Below are positions 15,688 through 24,654 of a stretch of DNA of 27,540 nt, piece by piece; position 1 is the first letter of the stretch; each line of letters begins with the position of its first letter. The translations under genes and the position numbers were made by a program. Source of the stretch: Clostridia bacterium. Lineage in GTDB: Bacteria > Bacillota_A > Clostridia > Christensenellales > Aristaeellaceae. The notes under the pieces are model-generated. The model did no database searches. It worked only from the letters and a program-made list of their open reading frames with translations, and had not been told where the DNA came from. The stretch spans positions 1 to 27,540 of the forward strand of contig JAFRMB010000175.1 in the NCBI GenBank assembly GCA_017430945.1, written 5' to 3'.

Positions 15688-17462
15688 CACAGACCGGATC
15701 AGGGAAGCGGCAGAGGGGCACGTTGAGGAAGGTGCTCCGTCACATAGGCAGATATCGCTGGCTGGTGCTGGCTTCATTGGTACTGGCGGCCGCTACGGTC
15801 CTGCTGACGTTGTATGTGCCGATCCTGGTCGGCCGCGCGATCGACGGGATCGTCGGGGCCGGACGGGTGCGGTTCGATGTCGTTTGGCCCATCCTCATCC
15901 GCATCGGCGCGTGCATCGGCTTCACGGGGCTGGGGCAATGGGTGATGAATGCGCTGAACAACCGGGTGACCTTCGACGTGGTCCGCGACATCCGCGAGGA
16001 GGCGCTCCGGCACATCGAGGTGCTGCCCATCGCCTATATCGACGCGCATCCTCACGGCGAGGTCGTCAGCCGCGTCATCGCGGACGCGGATCAGTTTGCC
16101 GACGGGCTTCTGATGGGGTTCACACAACTGTTCACCGGCGTGCTGACCATACTGTTCACGCTGGTCTTCATGTTTGGGCAAAACTGGCTGATCGCGCTGG
16201 TGGTGGTCTGCGTGACGCCGCTTTCGCTGTTCGCGGCGAGGTTCATCGCCACGCGAACGTACGCTATGTTCCGCCTTCAGTCGAAGACGCGCGGCGAGCA
16301 GACGGGCTTCATCGACGAGCGGATCGGCAATCTGAAGGTGGTCAAAGCCTATGGCCGCGAGGCGGCCGAGACGGAGCGCTTCGATGAGATCAACGAAAGA
16401 CTGCGCGCGGCATCCCTGCGGGCGATCTTCTTCTCCTCGATCACCAACCCCGCAACGCGCTTCGTCAATTCCGTGGTCTATGCACTGGTGGCGTTGACCG
16501 GAGCGCTGTCGGCGCTGGCAGGGGGCATGACGGTCGGCGCGCTGACGGCGTTCCTCGCGTATGCCAATCAGTATACGAAGCCATTCAACGAGATCTCCGG
16601 CGTGATCACGGAGCTTCAAAACGCCGTTGCATGTGCGAGCCGGCTGTTCGAGCTGATCGAGGCGCCCGCGCAAGTGCAGGACGATCCGGGAGCGCGCGTG
16701 CTGGAGGATGTGCGCGGCAGTATCGAGTGGCGCGACGTGGCCTTCTCGTATGTAAAGGATCGGCCGCTCATCGACGGGTTCAGCCTTTCGGTGCGCCCCG
16801 GGCAGCGCGTGGCCATCGTCGGTCCGACGGGCTGCGGAAAGACGACGCTCATCAACCTGCTCATGCGCTTCTATGACCCGGACAGCGGCAGCATCGAGGT
16901 GGATGGGACGAACACACTTCGCATCACGCGTAGAAGCCTGCGCAGCGCCTATGGCATGGTGTTGCAGGACACGTGGCTGAAGCCGGGCACCATCCGGGAG
17001 AACATCACCATGGGCCGTCCGGATGCTTCGGAGGCGGAGATCATCGCCGCTGCGAAGGCGGCGCACGCCCATTCCTTCATCCGAAGGCTGCCGGACGGTT
17101 ACGACACCGTGATCGGCGAAGATGGCGGCAAGCTCTCTCAGGGACAGCGTCAGCTGCTCTGCATCACACGCGTCATGCTGTGCCTGCCGCCCATGCTGAT
17201 CCTGGATGAGGCGACGTCATCCATCGACACGCGGACGGAGCTGCGCATCCAGTCAGCCTTCGCGCAGATGATGAAGGGCCGGACGTCCTTCATCGTGGCG
17301 CACAGGCTCTCCACCATCAAGGAGGCCGATGTGATTTTGGTGATGCGGGACGGGCATATCGTCGAACAGGGCGATCATACGTCGCTGCTTTCAAAGGGCG
17401 GTTTCTACGCCGAACTCTACAACAGTCAGTTCGCCGGAGTGGAAACGGCGCAGTGCGTCTGA
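15684..17462 (+). CDS. ABC exporter half-transporter, catalytic subunit
   Basis: The 592-residue partner of the preceding gene, overlapping it by 4 nt (ATGA). The membrane domain (about 1-335) is followed by a canonical ATPase: Walker A GPTGCGKT (380-387), signature LSQGQ, Walker B MLILDEA with catalytic Glu509, and switch histidine in AHRLST (His540). Together the two form a membrane-embedded heterodimeric efflux pump with one active and one degenerate ATP site, as in TM287/288-type exporters. No regulator gene is adjacent. Confidence 0.95.
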   Translation: MTQTGSGKRQRGTLRKVLRHIGRYRWLVLASLVLAAATVLLTLYVPILVGRAIDGIVGAGRVRFDVVWPILIRIGACIGFTGLGQWVMNALNNRVTFDVVRDIREEALRHIEVLPIAYIDAHPHGEVVSRVIADADQFADGLLMGFTQLFTGVLTILFTLVFMFGQNWLIALVVVCVTPLSLFAARFIATRTYAMFRLQSKTRGEQTGFIDERIGNLKVVKAYGREAAETERFDEINERLRAASLRAIFFSSITNPATRFVNSVVYALVALTGALSALAGGMTVGALTAFLAYANQYTKPFNEISGVITELQNAVACASRLFELIEAPAQVQDDPGARVLEDVRGSIEWRDVAFSYVKDRPLIDGFSLSVRPGQRVAIVGPTGCGKTTLINLLMRFYDPDSGSIEVDGTNTLRITRRSLRSAYGMVLQDTWLKPGTIRENITMGRPDASEAEIIAAAKAAHAHSFIRRLPDGYDTVIGEDGGKLSQGQRQLLCITRVMLCLPPMLILDEATSSIDTRTELRIQSAFAQMMKGRTSFIVAHRLSTIKEADVILVMRDGHIVEQGDHTSLLSKGGFYAELYNSQFAGVETAQCV

Positions 17463-17762
17463 CGCGGGAATGACGCGTCCTGCCGTGTATCCGTCGAACA
17501 GAAGGGCGCCCTGCACGTATGTCAGGGCGCCCGAGTCGTTCAAAGGCGCCGGTTTTTGAGGAAAGAACAGGCGTGGCAGTCGTTCATGTTTTTCCGAAGG
17601 CGTCAGCGCCGTCGGCCGAAATAGCGATCCCGGCGAACATGTCGCCGGGATCGATCGAAGGTGGAGAGGGAGGCCTGACGTCTCATCAAAGCCATCCCCG
17701 GGTCAGCCGGTCGCCCGAGCCCCGCGTGTACGGGAAGCGTTGATCGATCGGATCTGATGGAT
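17463..17762. other. Gene-free interval with two strong hairpins
   Basis: No convincing ORF lies in these 300 bp between convergent operons. It holds the hairpin at 17504-17532 and a second near-perfect one: CGATCCCGGCGA (17625-17636) and TCGCCGGGATCG (17642-17653) around a 5-nt loop. The second could end dap operon transcripts but has no U-run on either strand. Confidence 0.6.
17504..17532 (+). terminator. Hairpin after the ABC exporter operon
   Basis: GGGCGCCCTG (17504-17513) and CAGGGCGCCC (17523-17532) form a perfect 10-bp stem 41 nt after the last stop. The downstream tract is not U-rich, so termination strength is uncertain. Confidence 0.55.
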
Positions 17763-18455
17763 TCAAAGCGCCCTGAGCGCATCGATCAGCGCGGTCTTGC
17801 CCGCGGTCTTTTCGTCCTTCATTTTGATGACCCGCGCGGGCACGCCCGCGACGACGGCACCGTCCGGAACATCAGAGATGACGACGCTGCCGGCGGCGAC
17901 TACGGCGTTTCGCCCGATGTGTACGCCCTCGATGACGACGGCGTTGGCGCCGATCAGCACGTCGTCCTCGACGATCACGGGCGTCGCGCTCGCGGGCTCC
18001 ACCACGCCGGCGAGCACCGCGCCCGCGCCCACGTGGCATCGCGCGCCGACGGTCGCCCGACCGCCCAGGACAGCGCCCATGTCGATCCTGGTGTCCGGAC
18101 CGATGACGGCGCCGATATTGATGATGGCTCCCATCATGATGACCGCGCGGTCGCCGATCTCCACCCGGTCGCGGATGATCGCGCCGGGCTCGATGCGCGC
18201 GTTGACAGGTTTCAGGTCCAGAAGCGGCACTGCGCTGTTCCGTCGGTCGGCTTCCACGATGAGATCGACGATGTCCCCGGCGTTATCGCGAAGCACGGGT
18301 TCGATGTCGGCCCATTCGCCGAACACGATGCGGTCCCTGTCGCCAAACACCTGGCAATTCGGGAAATCGATCGGGCAGCGTCCCTTGACATAGACCTTGA
18401 CGGGCGTCTTTTTTTCGGCGTCATGAATAAAGCGAATGATCTCCTCAGCGTTCAT
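17763..18455 (-). CDS. dapH: Tetrahydrodipicolinate N-acetyltransferase
   Basis: Acetylates tetrahydrodipicolinate using acetyl-CoA in the acetylase branch of DAP/lysine synthesis. The 230-residue protein follows B. subtilis DapH closely: [14 protein letters not shown] N-terminus ([10 protein letters not shown]), [22 protein letters not shown], and a left-handed beta-helix with hexapeptide repeats ([40 protein letters not shown]). It ends with the expected [15 protein letters not shown]. The start ATG follows GGAGG by 6 nt. It lies 28 nt after dapB in the same orientation, closing the dapA-dapB-dapH operon. The later acetyl-DAP aminotransferase and deacetylase genes are not in the window. Confidence 0.96.
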   Translation of the reverse strand: MNAEEIIRFIHDAEKKTPVKVYVKGRCPIDFPNCQVFGDRDRIVFGEWADIEPVLRDNAGDIVDLIVEADRRNSAVPLLDLKPVNARIEPGAIIRDRVEIGDRAVIMMGAIINIGAVIGPDTRIDMGAVLGGRATVGARCHVGAGAVLAGVVEPASATPVIVEDDVLIGANAVVIEGVHIGRNAVVAAGSVVISDVPDGAVVAGVPARVIKMKDEKTAGKTALIDALRAL

Positions 18456-18483
18456 TTCGTTCCTCCGATCGGGTATTTCGGGT

Positions 18484-19197
18484 TCAGCGCAGTACGTCGT
18501 CCATACAGTAGAGGCCGGCGGGCTGCCCGATCACGAAGCGCGCGGCGCGCATGGCGCCGGCCGCAAAAATGCGGCGGCTGGTGGCCGAGTGCCGGATCTC
18601 GAGCGTTTCATCCGTGCCGAAGAAAAACACGCTGTGTTCTCCGGCCACGGTGCCGCCCCGCAGCGCGTGTATGCCGATCTCGCGACCGCGTGCGCCGGTC
18701 ACGCCCTCACGGCCATAGACATGCGCATAGCTGTCATCCGGATCCACGGCTTGCAGAAGCATCTTCGCGGTGCCGCTGGGCGCGTCGACCTTCTGGTTGT
18801 GATGCGTTTCGACGATCTCGATGTCGAAACCGTCTCCGAGCGCGGATGCGACCATGGCCGCAGCGCGCTTCATCACGGCGACGCCCAGGGAGTAGTTTGA
18901 CGAGTGCATGATGCGCAGTTCCGAGGAGGCGTCGCGCAGCTTCTGAAGCTGCGCTTCGGAAAGCCCGGTGGTGCCGATCAGCACCGCCGCGCCATCGAGA
19001 CGCGCGCGCTCGAGGATGGCCTCCAGATTGCCCGGATAGGAAAAGTCGATGATGATGTCCGCTTTGCCGGGCACGTCCAGCGCGGAATCATACAGCCCGG
19101 GGTGCACGACGCCCAGGATCGACATGTCATCGGACTGCAGGGCCATGCCCTCGAGCATCACGCCCATCTTTCCATAGCCACAGAGAATGATATTCAT
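18484..19197 (-). CDS. dapB: 4-hydroxy-tetrahydrodipicolinate reductase
   Basis: Reduces the product of DapA to tetrahydrodipicolinate with NAD(P)H. The 237-residue protein has the N-terminal nucleotide-binding motif [21 protein letters not shown], the active-site segment [18 protein letters not shown] with the catalytic His and Lys, and the closing [12 protein letters not shown]. The start is ATG 19197 with GAGGTG about 6 nt upstream, leaving 26 nt after dapA; an ATG at 19227 would overlap the dapA stop and lacks a site. The length is slightly short of the typical 250-270 residues but all catalytic parts are present. Confidence 0.95.
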   Translation of the reverse strand: MNIILCGYGKMGVMLEGMALQSDDMSILGVVHPGLYDSALDVPGKADIIIDFSYPGNLEAILERARLDGAAVLIGTTGLSEAQLQKLRDASSELRIMHSSNYSLGVAVMKRAAAMVASALGDGFDIEIVETHHNQKVDAPSGTAKMLLQAVDPDDSYAHVYGREGVTGARGREIGIHALRGGTVAGEHSVFFFGTDETLEIRHSATSRRIFAAGAMRAARFVIGQPAGLYCMDDVLR

Positions 19198-19223
19198 ATC
19201 GCACCTCACTGTGTTCGGCCGGT

Positions 19224-20096
19224 TCATTCATCCAGCACATTCATGGCTGCGATGAGCTTGTCGCGGTTGGCCGGATCCATCTCGCAAAGCGGCAGGCGAT
19301 AGCCGCCCACGCCCATGCCGCGCAGGTTCATGGCTTCCTTGATCGGGATCGGGTTGACTTCGATGAAGAGCGCGTTGATGAGATCGAGGTATTTGAGCTG
19401 GATCTCGCGGGCGCGCTGCGGATCTCCGTCGAACCAGGCGGCGACCATGTCATGCGCCTGGCGGGGGCACAGATTGGCGAACACGCTGATGACGCCCGTC
19501 CCGCCGAGCGACAGGATCGGCACCACCATGTCATCGTTGCCGGACATCATGCAGAAGTCGTCGTTGCACACGTTGGCCACCTTTGCCGCGAAGGAGATGT
19601 TGCCGCTGGCTTCCTTGATGCCTTTGATGTTGTCGATCTTCGACAATGCTTCGATGCAGTCCAGAGAGAGGCTGCAGCCCGTGCGTCCCGGCACGTTGTA
19701 GAGGATGATGGGCAGATTGACCTGCTCCGCGACGGTGGCGAAGTGGTTGTACATGCCCCGCTGATTGGCTTTGTTGTAATAGGGCGTGATCAGCAGCAGG
19801 CCGTCCACGCCGCAGTCGCGGAAGGTCCGGCTCTTCATGAGCGAGGTCTCCGTGGAGTTCGAGCCGCCGCCGGCGATCACGGGGATCGCACCGCCCACGC
19901 AATCCACCACGCAGCGCACGATCGCCGCGTCCTCTGCGTGTTCGGTGGTGCTGGATTCACCGGTGGTGCCCAGTATGACGAGGCCGTCTGTCCCGTTGTC
20001 GATATGCCAGCGGCACAGTTCCTTCAGCTTTTCAAAGTTCACACTTCCGTCCGGGTGGAACGGCGTTACCAGAGCGACAAAACTTCCTTTGAACAT
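19224..20096 (-). CDS. dapA: 4-hydroxy-tetrahydrodipicolinate synthase
   Basis: Condenses pyruvate and aspartate semialdehyde, the first committed step to DAP and lysine. The 290-residue TIM-barrel protein shows GTTGESSTT, the Tyr of ILYNVPGRTG and the Schiff-base Lys of IKGIKEASGN, all in the usual order. The start is MFKGSFVALVTPF at 20096, preceded by AAGGTGAT; an open frame extends upstream to 20159 but would begin inside the promoter. It is first in the dapA-dapB-dapH operon. The leader is only about 30 nt, too short for a lysine riboswitch, so feedback control must act elsewhere (for example on the enzymes). Confidence 0.97.
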   Translation of the reverse strand: MFKGSFVALVTPFHPDGSVNFEKLKELCRWHIDNGTDGLVILGTTGESSTTEHAEDAAIVRCVVDCVGGAIPVIAGGGSNSTETSLMKSRTFRDCGVDGLLLITPYYNKANQRGMYNHFATVAEQVNLPIILYNVPGRTGCSLSLDCIEALSKIDNIKGIKEASGNISFAAKVANVCNDDFCMMSGNDDMVVPILSLGGTGVISVFANLCPRQAHDMVAAWFDGDPQRAREIQLKYLDLINALFIEVNPIPIKEAMNLRGMGVGGYRLPLCEMDPANRDKLIAAMNVLDE

Positions 20097-20130
20097 GATT
20101 ATCACCTTACCACAATAAATTGATGCTATT

Positions 20131-20159
20131 ATCCTAGCAGAGCAATATTGAAATTGCAA
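20131..20159 (-). promoter_or_regulatory. Promoter of dapA-dapB-dapH
   Basis: On the minus strand TTGCAA (20154-20159), 17 bp, TAGGAT (20131-20136). An overlapping GATAAT (20128-20133) is a better -10 but leaves a 20-bp spacer. Confidence 0.5.
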
Positions 20160-20455
20160 GCAGCACCGTGCGTTGAGTATGTGATTTTATTCATAAACAA
20201 AACTGATGGAAACAGGGCGATGCATTGGATCGATCGAATCAAGATGCTGCATCACTGCGACGGCATGGGGTGTTGGCAGCGCGGCATGCTGCCGTGCCGG
20301 AGACTGGATGCATAATACTGCAGGAGTGTTCGTATTTTTATAAATTTGAAATATAATCCGAGGGCTGTCCGGTCCGCTGTACGCAAATCGGGAGAAGAAG
20401 CCTCGCATATGAAAAGAGTTTTAATTATTTTTACAATTCTGATAAGTAATTTTCG
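20160..20455. other. AT-rich gene-free interval upstream of the VanW gene
   Basis: No family-level gene is visible. TATAATCCG occurs at 20352-20360 and again at 20457-20465, and CTGTCCGG (20365-20372) has an inverted partner CCGGACAG at 20463-20470. GGCAGC/GCTGCC (20275-20293) can form a hairpin. A tiny frame, 20409-20483, would encode a 24-residue hydrophobic peptide beginning MKRVLIIFTILIS, but is not supported further. Confidence 0.4.
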
Positions 20456-20484
20456 TTATAATCCGGACAGAAATGTGATATAAT
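20456..20484 (+). promoter_or_regulatory. Promoter of the VanW-ridA-prs unit
   Basis: TTATAA (20456-20461), 17 bp, TATAAT (20479-20484). A second TATAAT at 20457-20462 has no matching -35 at the normal distance. A 12-bp palindrome TATCGATCGATA (20487-20498) sits just at the expected transcript start. Confidence 0.5.
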
Positions 20485-20582
20485 GATATCGATCGATAGG
20501 TGCCGCAAGGATCGGGCCGCGCCAGGCGGATGTGGGATCCTATAAACGGCACCGAAGAGCAGGACCAACGGGAGAGAATACT

Positions 20583-22172
20583 TTGACGAGCGAACGCTAT
20601 TATACATATGGAGCTAGTCCGGCATACGGCCGGGTCCCGCGCGGACGTGTTGCCAATGTGCATCGCGCGCAGGAAACGGAGCCGCGAGGTGCAGGACAGC
20701 ATGGATATCAGGCCTTTGGGGAGTGCGGCGCCCAGCCGCGCAGAGGCATGCAGCGCCAGCCCTCCGATCCCCGCAGGCCGTCACCCAGGCGCGGCAGACG
20801 CATCCCGGCGAAGGTGCGTCTGGCGCTCTTCGTCGTGTTGACAGCGCTGGTCGTCTTCGGCGTGGTGAAGCTGGTCGGCGCGGTCAAGGAGGCCAGCGTT
20901 GAGCGGTTTGTCGACAACGTATATGTAAACGGCGTGTGTTTGACCGGCTATACCCAGGAAGAGGGCACGCAGCTCATCTATGACCTGAGAGACAAATGGC
21001 TGAACAACACCTATGCTCTGACATTTCAGGACAGGACATGGGGGTTCAAACCGTCTGACGTCAACGCGCAGATCGAGTTTGCCACAGAGCTTGAACGCGC
21101 GTGGAATCTTGGCCACATGGGCGACCGGGCCATGCGGCGGGAGGTCGTGAAAGGCCTTAAGACGGTGCCCGCGGAGTTTACCAGCGATCCGACCTATGAC
21201 GAGAAAGCGTTGGACGCGTTCATCGACGGCATCGCTGCGGAGATCGACACGGAGCCTGTGGAGGCCGAAGTGACGTTGACCGAGCTAAAGCCGGTCATCA
21301 CCCGGCAGTCTGTCAACGGGTTGAGACTGAATAAGGAGGCGCTCAAGGAGAACCTGATCGACCTGATCGAGAAGGGCGATGCGCCGCTCCAGCTACCCGT
21401 CGAAGAGGTCTATCCGACCTTGATGTCTGAAAACATGGAGATGCGCCTCATCGCCAAGTTTGAGACGGACATGTCCTTCCGCGGCTATAACAGCCGTACG
21501 AACGTGCGCCTTGCGCTCGAGCATTTCGATCTGATGGCGGTCTATCCCGGCGAGACGGTCAGCTTCAATGAGGTTGTCGGACCGCGCACCGAAGCCTTTG
21601 GCTACAAGAAAGCGCCGGAGTATGCCGGTACCAACAAGGAAATGGGCTTCGGCGGCGGCGTGTGCCAGGCTTCGACCACCCTGTACAATGCGGTGATCCA
21701 GGCGGGCATGTCCATCATTCAGCGGCACCGCCATTCGATGACCGTGACCTATGTGAATCCGAGCCAGGATGCCGCAGTGGCCTATGCGGACAAGGATTTC
21801 GTGTTCAGGAATGACACGGAGCACCCGATCTTTATCTACACGAACGTCACCAAGGAAACTGCCGGCGTCAGGATCTACGGCACGAGGCCGCCTTACTTCA
21901 ACAGCCTTGAAAGCGTGATCCTTCACGAGGAGAAATCCACGAAGACCGGATATGAAGATGACGTGGATGGAAAGTATGTCTATTACACCTCCGATCCGCC
22001 GGTGCTTTACAAAGAGGGCCGCGGCAGCTGTGAGAGCGAAGGCTGGATCGTCTCTTACGACTGGGACACCAAACAGGAGGTCAGCCGGGTGCAGGTGAAC
22101 CACGATATCTATTCTGCCGGCGTCAATGTCTACTGGCGCGGCGTTCATAAGCACAGCAGCAAGGATACATAG
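20583..22172 (+). CDS. VanW family membrane-anchored protein
   Basis: The best start is TTG 20583, with GGGAGAG 6 nt upstream; a GTG at 20532 is in frame but lacks a site. From the TTG the protein has 529 residues: a basic, Pro/Arg-rich cytoplasmic tail (1-78), one membrane segment (about 79-97, LALFVVLTALVVFGVV), an extracellular region resembling the putative peptidoglycan-binding domain that usually precedes VanW (about 110-290), and the VanW domain (about 293-430) with FNEVVGPRTEAFGYKKAPEY and GGGVCQASTTLYNA. VanW proteins occur at the cell wall; they are named from a vancomycin-resistance cluster, but their reaction is unknown and resistance is not implied. Followed by ridA after 28 nt. 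Confidence 0.92.
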   Translation: MTSERYYTYGASPAYGRVPRGRVANVHRAQETEPRGAGQHGYQAFGECGAQPRRGMQRQPSDPRRPSPRRGRRIPAKVRLALFVVLTALVVFGVVKLVGAVKEASVERFVDNVYVNGVCLTGYTQEEGTQLIYDLRDKWLNNTYALTFQDRTWGFKPSDVNAQIEFATELERAWNLGHMGDRAMRREVVKGLKTVPAEFTSDPTYDEKALDAFIDGIAAEIDTEPVEAEVTLTELKPVITRQSVNGLRLNKEALKENLIDLIEKGDAPLQLPVEEVYPTLMSENMEMRLIAKFETDMSFRGYNSRTNVRLALEHFDLMAVYPGETVSFNEVVGPRTEAFGYKKAPEYAGTNKEMGFGGGVCQASTTLYNAVIQAGMSIIQRHRHSMTVTYVNPSQDAAVAYADKDFVFRNDTEHPIFIYTNVTKETAGVRIYGTRPPYFNSLESVILHEEKSTKTGYEDDVDGKYVYYTSDPPVLYKEGRGSCESEGWIVSYDWDTKQEVSRVQVNHDIYSAGVNVYWRGVHKHSSKDT

Positions 22173-22200
22173 TTGAGTTCCACTTGAGGAGGAATGCGTT

Positions 22201-22587
22201 ATGAAGCAGTACTTCAAGACCCAGAGGGGTCCCAAAGCGATCGGCCCCTATTCGACCGCGGTGATCCGGGACGGCATATGCTATCTGTCGGGCATGATCC
22301 CCGTCGATCCTGCATGTGGGCGCATCACTGCTGAGGACATCGGGGGCCAGGCCCGACAGGTGTTCGAGAATGTCAGGACCGTTCTGGAGGAACTGAACGC
22401 ATCCACATCGGACATATTGAAAACGACCGTTTTCCTGACGGATCTGGGTGATTTTGCGGCTGTCAATGAGATCTATGCGGCGTATTTCGGGCCGGATTAT
22501 CCGGCTCGCAGCTGTGTTCAGGTCTCGGCGCTGCCCGCGGGCGCTCGGATCGAAATGGAGGCTGTGGCCTCCGTCGATCGGGAATGA
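22201..22587 (+). CDS. ridA: RidA-family enamine/imine deaminase
   Basis: Hydrolyses reactive 2-aminoacrylate-type intermediates made by PLP enzymes, protecting the cell. The 128-residue protein has the family landmarks: GPKAIGPYSTAV, YLSGMIPVDP, the KTTVFLTDLGDFAAVNEIYAAYF core, and PARSCVQVSALPAGARIEMEAVA with the conserved Arg that holds the substrate carboxylate. It would act as a cytoplasmic trimer (known of the family). The start has GGAGG 8 nt upstream. It sits between the VanW and PRPP synthetase genes with short gaps and no promoter, so is probably co-transcribed. Confidence 0.96.
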   Translation: MKQYFKTQRGPKAIGPYSTAVIRDGICYLSGMIPVDPACGRITAEDIGGQARQVFENVRTVLEELNASTSDILKTTVFLTDLGDFAAVNEIYAAYFGPDYPARSCVQVSALPAGARIEMEAVASVDRE

Positions 22588-22637
22588 CGGTTTTTTTATC
22601 CTGAATATGCGGCAGAGGCAAAGGAGTGTTGGGGTTT

Positions 22638-23639
22638 ATGTTTGAGACCGCGAATATCTCGATCTTCGCAGGCAGCAGTGGGCGTGTATTCGCAGAGCGC
22701 ATGTGCGACTACATGGGCAGACCGCTGGGCTCGTCGGAAGTCATCACCTTCTCCGAAGGCAATACTTTCGTCCGGGTCAATGAGTCCGTGCGCGACCGCG
22801 ACGTCATACTGGTGCAGCCGATCGGCATGCAGTCGAACAACGAGTTTGTGGAGATCCTGTTCTGGATGGATGCCTTCAAGCGCGCCAATGCACACACGGT
22901 CACCCTGGTGATGCCGTACTTCGGCTATGGCAAGGGCGACAAAAAAGACGAACCCCGCGTCTCCATCCGCGCCCGTGTATGCGCAGAGTGCATCGAGCTT
23001 GCCGGCGCGGACCGCTTTGCCACGATGGATCTGCATGCGCCTCAGCTACAGGGCTTTTTCAAGAAGCCCATGGATCATCTCTATGCCATGCCGATGCTCA
23101 CCGAGATCATCAAGCGCGTTGGCACCGACAACATGGTCGTGGTCTCGCCTGACGCCGGTTTTGCCAAACAGGCCCGCAAATTCGCGGACAGGCTGCACCT
23201 GCCCATCGCGATCGGCGACAAGACCCGCGCGGATCATAGCGAGAACGCCAGCGTTCTGGAGGTCATCGGCGACGTCGACGGAAAGAATTGTCTGATCGTG
23301 GACGATTTCACCATTTCCGGCGGAACGCTTGTGAACCTCGCGAATGCTCTGAAGGCCAGGGGCGCAAAAGAGATCATCGCCCTGCTCAGCCACAACATCA
23401 TCTCCAAAAAGGGCATCGCTCTGATCAACGCCAGCCCCATCCGGATGGTATACTCCACCGATACGGTGTACAACCCCAACATCGAGGGCGAAGCGAAGTT
23501 CAGGACCGTTTCGGTGGCGCCGATGTTTGCAGAGAGCATCATGCGCTACTACAATTACGAATCCATCAGCAACATGTTCACGAATCTGCCCGAACACGTG
23601 GTGGAGGCGGGATTCCGCTATACCGGGCTGGAGCTGTAA
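22638..23639 (+). CDS. prs: Ribose-phosphate pyrophosphokinase, divergent form
   Basis: Makes PRPP from ribose-5-phosphate and ATP, feeding purine, pyrimidine, His and Trp synthesis. The 333-residue protein has the double phosphoribosyltransferase-type fold: FSEGNTFVRVNESVRDRD, TMDLHAPQLQGFF, VSPDAGFAKQARKFAD and the PRPP loop LIVDDFTISGGTL. Two catalytic places differ from the standard enzyme: the flexible loop is FGYGKGDKKDEP rather than YGYARQDRK, and the PRPP loop has SGGT in place of TAGT. The charge pattern is kept, so it is likely active. ATG 22638 is chosen over a GTG at 22626, which would overlap the AGGAG site at 22622-22626. It ends at a strong terminator. Confidence 0.92.
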   Translation: MFETANISIFAGSSGRVFAERMCDYMGRPLGSSEVITFSEGNTFVRVNESVRDRDVILVQPIGMQSNNEFVEILFWMDAFKRANAHTVTLVMPYFGYGKGDKKDEPRVSIRARVCAECIELAGADRFATMDLHAPQLQGFFKKPMDHLYAMPMLTEIIKRVGTDNMVVVSPDAGFAKQARKFADRLHLPIAIGDKTRADHSENASVLEVIGDVDGKNCLIVDDFTISGGTLVNLANALKARGAKEIIALLSHNIISKKGIALINASPIRMVYSTDTVYNPNIEGEAKFRTVSVAPMFAESIMRYYNYESISNMFTNLPEHVVEAGFRYTGLEL

Positions 23640-23671
23640 CGGCGCTTGACGTCACGGATCATGCGACATGG

Positions 23672-23705
23672 CATCGGCAGGGCATTGCGCCCTGCTGATG
23701 TTTTT
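23672..23705 (+). terminator. Intrinsic terminator after prs
   Basis: CATCGGCAGGGC (23672-23683) pairs with GCCCTGCTGATG (23689-23700), with one G-U pair and a 5-nt loop, followed directly by TTTTT (23701-23705). It lies 32 nt after the prs stop. Confidence 0.93.
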
Positions 23706-23726
23706 GGATCGCCGACTGAAAACGGC

Positions 23727-23755
23727 TGTACATTCAATGCCAAATATGGTAAAAT
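23727..23755 (+). promoter_or_regulatory. Promoter of the nucleotidyltransferase gene
   Basis: TGTACA (23727-23732), 17 bp, TAAAAT (23750-23755), placed between the prs terminator and the next start codon. Confidence 0.55.
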
Positions 23756-23787
23756 GATATGGATCACAGATTTGGAGGTTTTACATC

Positions 23788-24501
23788 ATGAAAGCATTGA
23801 TCCTGGCGGCCGGCTATGGATCCCGCCTGGCACCGCTGACGGACAGCCTGCCCAAGAGCCTGGTCCCGGTCAACGGGACGCCCATACTGTTCAAGCAGCT
23901 CGAGGATCTCTACGAGAACGGCATCACCGATATAACGGTGATCTCGGGATATCGCGCCAACATGCTGGAGGCCGCCGTGCACGATCGCTTTCGCGACGTA
24001 AAGATCATCGAGAGCGTGGACTACCGGACCACCAACAACATGTATTCTGCGTGGCTTGCGAAGGATGCCATGGCGGGCGATGACTTCCTGATGATGAACG
24101 CGGATGTGTTCTTCGACGCTTCCGTCATCGAGGCGCTGCTGGCCTTTGATGCGCCGAACGCCATCGTGACGGATATCGGCTTCTATCTTGAGGAATCCAT
24201 GAAGGTCATCGAGGATGCTGACGGGAGACTGACCCGCATTTCCAAGCAGATCCCGCGATCCGAGGCGTTGGGCGCTTCGATAGATGTTTACCGCTTCTCC
24301 GCCGAGGCGGGGGATGCGTTCTTCAGAAAGTGTGAGGAGTACATACTGGAGCGGAAAGAGGTCAAGCTTTGGAGCGAGGTGGCGCTCAACGACATCCTCG
24401 CCGAAGTGACCTTCCGCGCGTGCCCGCTGAAGGGCCGTTGGTATGAGATAGACAACCACGAGGATCTGGCTGCGGCTGAGCGGATCTTTGCGGACGAGTG
24501 A
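23788..24501 (+). CDS. Nucleotidyltransferase, LicC-like
   Basis: A 237-residue nucleotidyltransferase. The signature is LILAAGYGSRLAPLTDSLPKSLVPV (residues 4-28), followed by VDYRTTNNMYSAWLA and a metal-site MMNADVFFD. The NNMYSAWLA stretch and the short single-domain length recall the phosphocholine cytidylyltransferase LicC and related NTP:alcohol-phosphate transferases rather than classical sugar enzymes. Substrate choice is therefore open: choline phosphate, another alcohol phosphate or a sugar phosphate. The ATG follows GGAGG by 8 nt and has its own promoter. No choline kinase or teichoic-acid gene is adjacent. Confidence 0.88.
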   Translation: MKALILAAGYGSRLAPLTDSLPKSLVPVNGTPILFKQLEDLYENGITDITVISGYRANMLEAAVHDRFRDVKIIESVDYRTTNNMYSAWLAKDAMAGDDFLMMNADVFFDASVIEALLAFDAPNAIVTDIGFYLEESMKVIEDADGRLTRISKQIPRSEALGASIDVYRFSAEAGDAFFRKCEEYILERKEVKLWSEVALNDILAEVTFRACPLKGRWYEIDNHEDLAAAERIFADE

Positions 24502-24654
24502 TCTGCCGGCACATCCCATGCAGAGGATCGCCGACATCATGCGCCGCGTGTCGATGCGGTGTGCGGTCGTCTCTGAGGCGGTCGTGCGATGTGGACACAG
24601 CGCTTCCATGGTCCGGCCTGAAAACAAACACTTCAAACAAGGGAGGCTGACGTG

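Noticed and set aside
15774..17072. Minus-strand open frame opposite the second ABC gene
   Set aside because: Arg/His-rich antisense shadow with no ribosome site.
17463..17762. Possible small RNA or tRNA in the 300-bp gap
   Set aside because: Hairpins exist but there is no cloverleaf, no promoter with proper spacing and no terminator U-run.
17649..20496. Recurrent GATCGATCG in intergenic DNA flanking the dap operon (17649, 17742, 20228, 20489)
   Set aside because: Similar strings also occur inside genes (for example 12210 and 18366), so the spacing looks like general enrichment of GATC rather than a specific element.
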